From Chloroflexota bacterium (GTDB lineage Bacteria; Chloroflexota; Dehalococcoidia; SHYB01): a stretch of 40,729 nucleotides of DNA. Location of the stretch: the NCBI GenBank assembly GCA_022572465.1, contig JACZVV010000015.1, forward strand, positions 1-40,729. Direction: 5' to 3'. A program made the position numbers and the translations under genes. Positions 23,150-29,987 of the stretch are shown here, in pieces (position 1 is the first letter of the stretch; each line of letters opens with the position of its first letter). The notes under the pieces are model-generated. The model had not been told where the DNA came from, made no database searches, and worked only from the letters and a program-made list of their open reading frames with translations.

Positions 23150-24331
23150 CTAGGAGTCCGCCAGATACTCCATCACGGCCCCGGCCAGCACCTCCACCGC
23201 CACCGGCAGCGCCCCCTCGTCGAAATCGAACCTCGGGTGGTGATGAGGCCTGTCCAGCCCCCGCGCGGGGTTGCCGGAGCCGATCATGATATGACAGCCC
23301 GGCGCCTCGTTGAAGAAGTAGGCCACGTCGTCGCCGGCGGTGCTCTGCGCCACCTCGATGACCCGGTCGGCTCCCTGCGATCGCTCGGCCGTGCGGCGGA
23401 CCAGCTCGGTGACCCCAGGGTCGTTGACCACCGGGGGACAGGCAAATCTCGCCTCGAAATCGTACTCGCAGCGGAGGGCCAGGCACACCCCACGGACGAT
23501 CTCTTCGGCCCGCTCCACGAGCCGGTCGCGCAGGGCCATGTCGTAGGCCCGAAGGGTCCCCGCCATCTTGACCGAGCTCGGGATCACGTTGAACGCCGAG
23601 CCTCCCTGAATCGAGCCGATGGTGAAGACCACCGGATCCAACGGCGACGTCTCCCTGGCAACAAGATTTTGAAGCGCCAGCACGACGTGAGCCGCCACCG
23701 GAATGGGGTCGATGGTCTGGTGCGGCATGGCCCCGTGGCCCCCTCTGCCCTTGATGGTGATGCGGATCTCGTCGGCCGATGCCCATATCGGCCCGGCCCT
23801 CAACCCCACTTCCCCGACGGGCAGGTAGTTCCACAGGTGGACCGACATCATGGCATCGACGGTGGGGGACTTCATCACTCCAGCGGCAATCATCCGCTCC
23901 GCCCCGGTGGCCGTCTCCTCGGCCGGCTGAAACACGAACTTGACCGACCCGTTCAACGAGTCGCGATGCTGCGCCAAAACGCGGGCCGTGGTGAGGAGGA
24001 CGGCCGTGTGGCCGTCGTGGCCGCAGGCGTGCATCACCCCCGGCGTCTTTGACCGATACTCGCTGTCGGATTCCTCGTCGATGGGCAAGGCGTCTATGTC
24101 CGCCCGGAGAGCCATCGTCTTGCCCCCCGCCTTGCCCGTGAGGAGGCCCACGACTCCGGTGTCGCCGACTCCCGTGGTCACGGCGATGCCGGCGTCGCGC
24201 AGCTGGTCCGCCACGATCTCGGCCGTGCGATGCTCCTGAAACGCCAGCTCAGGATGGCGATGCAGGTCGCGCCGCAGCTCGATCAGGCCGGGGGTGAGCC
24301 GCGCGATCTCCTCTTTCAGATCAGGTGTCAT
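23150..24331 (-). CDS. M20D family amidohydrolase (hippurate/N-acyl amino acid hydrolase)
   Basis: The 393-residue protein starts at an ATG preceded by AAAGGAGAG. Family landmarks are LRRDLHRHPELAFQE, RADIDALPI, HACGHDGHTA with Cys103 and His105 as metal ligands, and FQPAEETATGAERMI with the catalytic Glu. The dimerisation domain is in the middle (about 180-290). M20D enzymes cleave amide bonds in hippurate, indole-acetyl amino acids or N-acyl amino acids using two metal ions. There is no signal peptide. It is transcribed convergently to the yedK-lipoprotein pair. The exact substrate is not determined. Confidence 0.94.
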   Translation of the reverse strand: MTPDLKEEIARLTPGLIELRRDLHRHPELAFQEHRTAEIVADQLRDAGIAVTTGVGDTGVVGLLTGKAGGKTMALRADIDALPIDEESDSEYRSKTPGVMHACGHDGHTAVLLTTARVLAQHRDSLNGSVKFVFQPAEETATGAERMIAAGVMKSPTVDAMMSVHLWNYLPVGEVGLRAGPIWASADEIRITIKGRGGHGAMPHQTIDPIPVAAHVVLALQNLVARETSPLDPVVFTIGSIQGGSAFNVIPSSVKMAGTLRAYDMALRDRLVERAEEIVRGVCLALRCEYDFEARFACPPVVNDPGVTELVRRTAERSQGADRVIEVAQSTAGDDVAYFFNEAPGCHIMIGSGNPARGLDRPHHHPRFDFDEGALPVAVEVLAGAVMEYLADS

Positions 24332-24391
24332 GGCTCTCCTTTCGGGCCATTCTAGCGACGGAGCCGTGGGCTGTCGAGCGCGGTCATCGGA

Positions 24392-24421
24392 TTGACGCTC
24401 GAACGAAGCTTTTGCTAAAGT
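24392..24421 (+). promoter_or_regulatory. Sigma70-type promoter for GAPDH
   Basis: TTGACG (24392-24397) and TAAAGT (24416-24421) are 18 bp apart, with TG one base upstream of the -10 (TGCTAAAGT, extended -10). Transcription would start about 45 bp before the gap start. Confidence 0.6.
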
Positions 24422-24470
24422 GATGGCCCACGACCGTCAACGGCCAGGGAAGTCGTCACAGGAGCCATCC

Positions 24471-25484
24471 ATGACCACCAAGATCGGGATCAACGGGTTC
24501 GGGAGGATCGGCCGGCAGGTATTCCGAGCCATATACGAGGGCCACCCCAACGAGCTCGAGGTCGTGGCGGTGAACGACCTCACCGACGCGCGGACCAACG
24601 CCCACCTCCTCAAGCACGACACCAACTACGGCGCGTTCCCCGGCACGGTCGAGGCCCAGGAAGGGCGCCTGCTGGTCAACGAGCGCCCGGTGAAGGTCTT
24701 CGCCGAGCGGGACCCTTCCAAGATCCCCTGGGGCGACGAGGGCATCGGTCTGGTCATCGAGTCGACGGGCTTGTTCACCGATGCGTCCAAGGCCGCGGGC
24801 CATCTCGGCGGCGGAGTCAAGAAGGTGGTCATCTCGGCGCCGGCCAAAGGTGAGGACGCCACCCTGGTCCTGGGCGTCAACGAATCGACCTACGATCCCG
24901 CGGAGCACAACATCGTCTCCAACGCCTCGTGCACCACCAACTGCGTGGCGCCCATGGTCAAGGTCCTGGACGATGCCTTCGGCGTCACCCGCGGCTTCAT
25001 GTCCACGATCCACGCCTACACCAACGACCAATCGATCCTCGACGTCTTTCATACGGACCTGCGCAGGGCTCGGGCGGCGGCGATGAACATCATCCCCACC
25101 TCCACCGGCGCCGCGCGGGCCGTGGGCCTCGTGCTGCCCCACCTCAACGGCAAGCTCAACGGCCTCTCGTTCCGCGTCCCAGTCTCCACCGTCTCCCTCA
25201 TCGACCTGGTCGTCGACGTAAGCCGTGACGTCACCAAGGACGAGGTCAACGCGGCGTTCAAGCAGGCCGCCGAAGGCCCCATGCGAAGCATCCTGGAGTA
25301 TGAGGAGGAGGAGCTGGTCAGCAGCGACTTCAAGGCCAACCCCGCCTCCTGCATCCTGGACGCGCCATCCACCATGGTATTGGACGGGAACATGGTGAAG
25401 GTCCTGGGCTGGTACGACAACGAGTGGGGCTACAGCAACCGCGTGGCCGACCTGGCCATGTTCATGGTGCGCAAAGGTCTCTGA
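24471..25484 (+). CDS. gap: Glyceraldehyde-3-phosphate dehydrogenase, type I
   Basis: The ATG at 24471 has AGGAG upstream and gives 337 residues, the standard size. INGFGRIGRQ is the NAD-binding loop; catalytic Cys154 lies in SNASCTTNCVAP; the catalytic His is in STIHAYTNDQ; WYDNEWGYSNRV closes the protein. VAVNDLTD after strand 2 fits NAD use. It catalyses the phosphorylating oxidation of glyceraldehyde-3-phosphate in glycolysis and its reversal in gluconeogenesis. No pgk or tpi gene follows, so it is not in the usual glycolytic operon. The OsmC gene follows by 20 bp and is probably co-transcribed. Confidence 0.97.
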   Translation: MTTKIGINGFGRIGRQVFRAIYEGHPNELEVVAVNDLTDARTNAHLLKHDTNYGAFPGTVEAQEGRLLVNERPVKVFAERDPSKIPWGDEGIGLVIESTGLFTDASKAAGHLGGGVKKVVISAPAKGEDATLVLGVNESTYDPAEHNIVSNASCTTNCVAPMVKVLDDAFGVTRGFMSTIHAYTNDQSILDVFHTDLRRARAAAMNIIPTSTGAARAVGLVLPHLNGKLNGLSFRVPVSTVSLIDLVVDVSRDVTKDEVNAAFKQAAEGPMRSILEYEEEELVSSDFKANPASCILDAPSTMVLDGNMVKVLGWYDNEWGYSNRVADLAMFMVRKGL

Positions 25485-25504
25485 ACCGAGGGGAGGACGG
25501 CGAA

Positions 25505-25951
25505 ATGACCACCCGAGCCAAGACCTTCACCTACGAGACCGGCCTGCGCTGGGACAAGGGCCTGGAGGGCATCGCTTCGGCCCCCGGCAAGCCCGACATT
25601 CGGGTCTCCGCGCCACCTGAGTTCAAAGGACCTGAGGGCCAGTGGGCTCCCGAGAATCTCTACGTCTCCTCGATCGAGAGCTGCTTGCTTTTCACCTTCC
25701 TCGCCCTGGCCAAGTCCCGAAAGCTGGACTTCACGGCCTACCACAGCCAAGCCGAGGGCCTGCTCGAACCTGTCATGGGCAAGCTCGTCGTCAGCACGGT
25801 CATCGTCCGGCCCACCATCACCGTCCGGGACGACGACGGGCGGGAAAAGGCCCTGGCGATCGTCGAGAGCATGGAAGCGAACTGCTTCATCTCCAACTCC
25901 GTCGAATCCGAAATCGTCATCAAGCCCGAGATCGTGGTCGCTTCGGAATAG
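25505..25951 (+). CDS. OsmC family peroxiredoxin-like protein
   Basis: The ATG at 25505 follows GGGGAGGAC, giving 148 residues. The fold is OsmC/Ohr, and the two redox Cys are Cys60 (SSIESCLLFTFL) and Cys127 (MEANCFISNS), at the usual spacing. The N-terminal domain-swap strand and Gly/Pro region (PPEFKGPEGQWAPENLYVSS) also match. Such proteins reduce organic or fatty-acid hydroperoxides, usually with lipoyl or thiol donors. Linkage to GAPDH, a peroxide-sensitive enzyme, makes protection of glycolysis under oxidative stress a plausible idea, but this is inference. It converges with the SDR at 25965. Confidence 0.93.
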   Translation: MTTRAKTFTYETGLRWDKGLEGIASAPGKPDIRVSAPPEFKGPEGQWAPENLYVSSIESCLLFTFLALAKSRKLDFTAYHSQAEGLLEPVMGKLVVSTVIVRPTITVRDDDGREKALAIVESMEANCFISNSVESEIVIKPEIVVASE

Positions 25952-25964
25952 GGCCGGGCTGAGG

Positions 25965-26741
25965 CTACCCCCTCAAGCTTTGGCCGCCGTCGGTGACGAC
26001 CGTTTCGCCGGTGATCCAGCCGGCCAGGTCCGACGCCACCAGCACCACGGCCTTGCCAATGTCGTCGGGCGTCGCAAGACGGGCCAGGGGAATCTTGGCG
26101 ACGCGATTCGCCCGCTCCTCCGGCGTCAAAAAAGCGGCCAGCGCTTTCGTATCGACCATGCCGGGGGCCACGGCGTTGACCCGGATCCCGTAAGGCCCCA
26201 GCTCGGTCGCCAGGGTCTTGGTGAGCTGCATGACGGCCGCTTTGGCCGCTCCATAGGTCGCGATCCCCGGCGTGCTCTTGAGCGCGGCCACCGAAGCCAC
26301 GTTCACGATCGATCCATGAATCTGCCGCTCGACCATCGTCGCGGCGAAGGCCTTGGTGTTCAGCAGCACGGTGAAGAGACTGATCTCGAACGTCTCTCGC
26401 CAGAAGCCCGGTTCCGACTCCAACACGGTGCCGGGGGGCGTGCCCCCACGGCCTCCGACATTGTTCACCCCGACGTCGATGCGCCCGAACTTGTCCAGCG
26501 CGGCGGCGATCATCCGGTCGACATCCTCTTTGCGCGGCACGTCTGCTTGCACGGCGATCGATTGCCGGCCCAACGCTCGCACCTCGGCGGCGACCTCCTC
26601 CGCGAGCTCAAGGCCACGGGCGACGATCACCACGTGGGCCCCGGCCCTGGCAAATTGCAGCGCGCAGCCCCGGCCGACGCCCTGGCTTGACCCGGTGACG
26701 ACCACAACCTTGTCCTCGAGACCCAGCATCGTATCGCTCAT
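25965..26741 (-). CDS. Short-chain dehydrogenase/reductase
   Basis: The ATG at 26741 is preceded by AAGGAAGG at close spacing and gives 258 residues. TGSSQGVG (cofactor loop), NNVG in place of the usual NNAG, Ser in NVASVAALK and YGAAK (catalytic Tyr/Lys) are present, and VTDGGQSLRG closes the protein. VARGLE after strand 2 lacks an acidic residue and has Arg, which suggests NADP(H). The SnoaL-like gene lies 75 bp upstream on the same strand, so the two are probably co-expressed. Role and substrate are unknown. Confidence 0.92.
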   Translation of the reverse strand: MSDTMLGLEDKVVVVTGSSQGVGRGCALQFARAGAHVVIVARGLELAEEVAAEVRALGRQSIAVQADVPRKEDVDRMIAAALDKFGRIDVGVNNVGGRGGTPPGTVLESEPGFWRETFEISLFTVLLNTKAFAATMVERQIHGSIVNVASVAALKSTPGIATYGAAKAAVMQLTKTLATELGPYGIRVNAVAPGMVDTKALAAFLTPEERANRVAKIPLARLATPDDIGKAVVLVASDLAGWITGETVVTDGGQSLRG

Positions 26742-26816
26742 GACCTTCCTTTGCCGCGTCGGCGGCTGGTCCCGTAAACGGATTGCCTCTCCATGCCGGG
26801 GCAAGCCCATAGACCC

Positions 26817-27317
26817 TTATGTCTTGCCCGTCCGGTAGTCCGCCGCGACGCTCAGGCTTGGGACCTGCCAGTCAACGTCGTACAGGCGAACGTACCCGGT
26901 GTGTTGTATCTTCCATTCGCCTCGAACCTTCACATAGGTGTCGTGGTAGTGCGCCCGCATCTGCTTGGCCGTCTTCGCCTCGCTGTCCACGCTCTGGTCA
27001 TCCAACGCCCAGATGCCCGTTGCCGTCGTCTCGCTGGTCAGATCGATTTCGGGGTGATGGCCCAGATGCATGCCCTTCCTTCCGTGCTTCATCGCCGGGC
27101 CCAGGCTCTCCGAGAGAAACTTGATGATTGCATCAACGCCCTGGTGGGTCAGCTCGCCATCCTGATATGCCGTGGTGGCGTCCTCGACAAAACATTCCCT
27201 CATCTCGTCCCAGAGCTGCCGATCGAGGCAGCGAAAGTATCTTGCCTTGAGCCGCTTGATTGCTTCAAGGTCTTCCAGCGCCTTGATTCGGGATTCCAAG
27301 TCTTGCAGCGTGGACAT
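26817..27317 (-). CDS. SnoaL-like / nuclear transport factor 2 fold protein
   Basis: The ATG at 27317 is chosen because GGAGG lies 5 nt upstream, inside the alternative start at 27332. The 166-residue protein has the NTF2-like cone fold: long N-terminal helices (LQDLESRIKALEDLEAIKRLKARYFRCLD), the acidic FVEDATT turn, and strands such as TGIWALDDQS and HYHDTYVKVRGEWKIQHTGY. Members are ketosteroid isomerase-, SnoaL- or scytalone dehydratase-like enzymes. His and Asp residues line the expected pocket. Paired with an SDR, a dehydration or isomerisation step on a ring or keto compound is plausible. Substrate unknown. Confidence 0.87.
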   Translation of the reverse strand: MSTLQDLESRIKALEDLEAIKRLKARYFRCLDRQLWDEMRECFVEDATTAYQDGELTHQGVDAIIKFLSESLGPAMKHGRKGMHLGHHPEIDLTSETTATGIWALDDQSVDSEAKTAKQMRAHYHDTYVKVRGEWKIQHTGYVRLYDVDWQVPSLSVAADYRTGKT

Positions 27318-27475
27318 CGCAGCCTCCATCATGAGATCCAGTGGTGCACCGCCCGGCCCGTCGTAGGGCTCGTTCGCCCGTGATGCGGCTCGAATTATCT
27401 ACCACCCCCGCGGAATTGCCAACACGGAGCGAGCAACCAGGCTGGGCCGGCTGTGCCGGCGCCCCTTCGCCCGCC

Positions 27476-27608
27476 AGGGCCTTTTAGTTATCACGCTTTG
27501 GCCCAAACAGGCCGTTCGTGGTGAGCCCGTCGAACCATGGACGGCCCTTCGACAAGCTCAGGGCGAACGGGAAATTCCTGCCGACGGGCAACAGCAAAAG
27601 GCCCTGCA
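27476..27608. mobile_element. Candidate miniature inverted-repeat element with 9-bp flanking repeats
   Basis: The outer inverted repeats are CAGGGCCTTTT (27475-27485) and AAAAGGCCCTG (27596-27606). An inner imperfect hairpin spans 27512-27570 (arms about 24 bp with five mismatches). The 9-bp sequence TCGCCCGCC occurs at 27467-27475 and again at 27609-27617, like a target-site duplication. The inner part encodes the phantom string PFDKLRANG, known from repeats in many environmental genomes. No transposase is encoded. The rest of the 357-bp gap (27318-27690) holds only the UDG promoter. Confidence 0.55.
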
Positions 27609-27624
27609 TCGCCCGCCGGAATCG

Positions 27625-27654
27625 TTGACTGGCCAAGCATGATTATGTTATGAT
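27625..27654 (+). promoter_or_regulatory. Strong sigma70-type promoter for the UDG-RNase J-FtsK genes
   Basis: TTGACT (27625-27630) and TATGAT (27649-27654) are 18 bp apart. It is the only good promoter before UDG and may drive the following genes too. It starts 8 bp after the right flanking repeat of the candidate mobile element. Confidence 0.7.
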
Positions 27655-27690
27655 GCGGTCTAAGGAGTTAGTTCCGAACCAGGTTTGAGA

Positions 27691-28296
27691 ATGCCCGAAT
27701 ACGCCAGCTTGGCAGAGCTTTGCCACGCGGCCTTGAGTTGCACCGCTTGCGACCTATCCAAGCACCGCACCCAAGTGGTGCCCGGTGAGGGTGCGGCCCG
27801 CACCGACGTCATGTTCATCGGTGAGGGGCCCGGCTATCACGAGGACCAGCAGGGCAGGCCCTTCGTGGGGCCGGCGGGCAAGCTTCTGGACGAGCTCATC
27901 GCCTCTATCGGCATGACGCGAGCCGACGTCTACATCGCCAACATGGTCAAGTGCCGCCCTCCAGGGAACCGCGACCCGTCGCCTGCCGAAGTCGAAGCCT
28001 GCGGCCACTGGCTCGACGGCCAGATAGAGCACATCGACCCCAAGATCATCGTGACGCTGGGAAGGCACTCCCTGGCCAAGTTCCTGCCCGGTGAGACCAT
28101 CACCCGGGTTCACGGCAAGGCCCGCAAGGTCGATGGACGAATCGTCTTGCCGGTCCACCATCCGGCCGCAGCTTTGTATCAGCAGAGCCTCCGCGGCACC
28201 CTGGAGGAGGACTTCCGGCAGATTCCCCAACTCCTGCAACAAATGGAACAGGTCCCCGAACCGGAGCCCAAGCCCAAGCAGCTGGGCCTCTTTTGA
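27691..28296 (+). CDS. udg: Type-4 (Fe-S) uracil-DNA glycosylase
   Basis: The 201-residue protein begins at the ATG at 27691, with an in-frame TTG 6 bp earlier. Four Cys that would ligate a [4Fe-4S] cluster are Cys17 and Cys20 (SCTACDL), Cys88 (VKCRPPGNRD) and Cys104 (EACGHWL). The active-site motif GEGPGYHEDQQGRPFVG (44-60) and second motif VHHPAA (155-160) place it in family 4. It removes uracil from DNA, starting base-excision repair after cytosine deamination. RNase J starts 17 bp downstream. The C-terminus ends with a Pro/Lys-rich tail (PKPKQLGLF) that resembles a sliding-clamp binding motif (QxxLxxF-like). Confidence 0.95.
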   Translation: MPEYASLAELCHAALSCTACDLSKHRTQVVPGEGAARTDVMFIGEGPGYHEDQQGRPFVGPAGKLLDELIASIGMTRADVYIANMVKCRPPGNRDPSPAEVEACGHWLDGQIEHIDPKIIVTLGRHSLAKFLPGETITRVHGKARKVDGRIVLPVHHPAAALYQQSLRGTLEEDFRQIPQLLQQMEQVPEPEPKPKQLGLF

Positions 28297-28313
28297 ATGC
28301 CGGCCCTACCCCG

Positions 28314-29972
28314 ATGAATGACGTCAAACTGCGCGTGATCCCCCTGGGAGGCCTGGGGGAGATCGGCAAGAACATGATGCTCCTGGAGCACGGTGACGAT
28401 CTCATCGTCATCGACGCCGGGGTCATGTTTCCTAAACAGGACATGATGGGCGTCGACCTGATCATCCCCGACCTGTCCTATCTGATCGAACGCCGGGACA
28501 AGCTTCGGGGCATCGTCATCACCCACGGCCACGAGGACCACATCGGCGCCCTGCCCTACCTGTTGGACCAGGTCAAGGCCCCGGTGTACGCCTCCCGGCT
28601 GACCATCGGCCTGATTCAAGTCCGGCTTCGAGAGATGCGGCGGCTGAAAGACGCGACGATCCACGAAGTGACGCCGGGCCAGGTGGTGGAGCTGGGGGCC
28701 TTCTCCGTCGAGTTCTTCCGGGTCTGCCACAGCATTCCCGACGCCATGGGCCTGGCGATTCGCACCCCCTTGGGGACCGTGGTGCACACCGGCGACTTCA
28801 AGTTCGACCACACGCCCGTCGACGGCGCCCGGTCCGACCTGGGCAAACTGGCCCACTTCGGCGCCGAAGGCGTGCGGCTTCTGCTCTCCGACTCCACCTA
28901 CGCCGAGCTGCCGGGCCATACCCCTTCCGAGCAGATCGTCGGCGAGACCCTCGACCGCGTCGTCGGCCAGGCGCCGGGCCGGGTGATCGTCGCCACCTTC
29001 GCGTCGCTGATCTCGCGCATCCAACAGGTGATCAACGCCGCGGTGCTCCACAACCGGCGGGTCGGCGTCGTGGGACGCAGCATGGTGAACAACGTCCAGA
29101 TGGCGCTCAAGCTGGGCTACCTGAAAGCGCCGCCGGGCGTCCTCGCTCGCCCCGACGAGCTACGGCAGCTTCCCCTCGAGCGAACGGTGATCGTCACCAC
29201 GGGCTCGCAGGGCGAGCCCACCTCGGCCCTGGTGCGCATGGCCAACGACGACCACAAAGAGGTCGACATCGTCCGCGGCGACACGGTCATCATCTCGGCC
29301 ACCCCCATACCCGGCAACGAAACGCTGGTCTACACCACGATCAACAACCTGATGCGGCGCGGCGCCCACGTCCTGTACGACAAGCTCGAACGAGTCCACG
29401 TGCACGGCCACGCGGCTCAGGAAGAGCTGAAGACCATGATCAGCCTCACGCAGCCTGAGTATTTCGTGCCCATCCACGGTGAGTACCGGCACCTCTCCAG
29501 GCATGCCGAGCTGGCGCGGGAAATGGGCATCAAGAAAAAAAATATTTTCATCCTGGAGGACGGCGACGTCCTGGAGCTGTCCCGAGACAAGGTCAGCCGG
29601 GGCCGGCGGGTCAACGCCGGCCCCATCTACGTCGACGGCCTGGCGCGATGGGACATGTCCACCGTCGTTCTACGAGACCGCAAGATGCTCGCTCGCGACG
29701 GCATCGTTGTGGCCTTCCTGGCCGTGGACAAGCAGACCTCGGCCATCGTTCGCCCCCCGGAGCTGGTCTCCTATGGGTTCTTGGACGAAGCGGACAAGTC
29801 TCGGGTCCTCGAACAGGCCCAAACGCTGATCGTGGAGTCGTTCGCTTCGGCCAATAAACATCCGGCGGAGGTCGGCTTCATCCAGCACAAGGTCAAGGAT
29901 GTCTTGAGCCAGTACTTCTTCAAAGTCACGAAGCGCCGGCCGATGATCCTGCCCGTCGCCGTCGAGCTCTAA
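28314..29972 (+). CDS. rnj: Ribonuclease J
   Basis: The 552-residue protein is full length for RNase J. It starts at the ATG at 28314 with no strong ribosome-binding site, so it may depend on coupling to the upstream UDG gene. The metallo-beta-lactamase motif HGHEDHIGALP (His71, His73, Asp75, His76) and the beta-CASP region (DSTYAELPGHTPSE, FASLISRIQQV, TGSQGEPTSALVRMA) are intact. VHVHGHAAQEELK and the C-terminal domain (about 450-552) follow. It has 5'-to-3' exonuclease and endonuclease activity in RNA processing and decay. The FtsK gene starts 15 bp downstream. Confidence 0.97.
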   Translation: MNDVKLRVIPLGGLGEIGKNMMLLEHGDDLIVIDAGVMFPKQDMMGVDLIIPDLSYLIERRDKLRGIVITHGHEDHIGALPYLLDQVKAPVYASRLTIGLIQVRLREMRRLKDATIHEVTPGQVVELGAFSVEFFRVCHSIPDAMGLAIRTPLGTVVHTGDFKFDHTPVDGARSDLGKLAHFGAEGVRLLLSDSTYAELPGHTPSEQIVGETLDRVVGQAPGRVIVATFASLISRIQQVINAAVLHNRRVGVVGRSMVNNVQMALKLGYLKAPPGVLARPDELRQLPLERTVIVTTGSQGEPTSALVRMANDDHKEVDIVRGDTVIISATPIPGNETLVYTTINNLMRRGAHVLYDKLERVHVHGHAAQEELKTMISLTQPEYFVPIHGEYRHLSRHAELAREMGIKKKNIFILEDGDVLELSRDKVSRGRRVNAGPIYVDGLARWDMSTVVLRDRKMLARDGIVVAFLAVDKQTSAIVRPPELVSYGFLDEADKSRVLEQAQTLIVESFASANKHPAEVGFIQHKVKDVLSQYFFKVTKRRPMILPVAVEL

Positions 29973-29987
29973 CGCCGGAGGCCTTCC

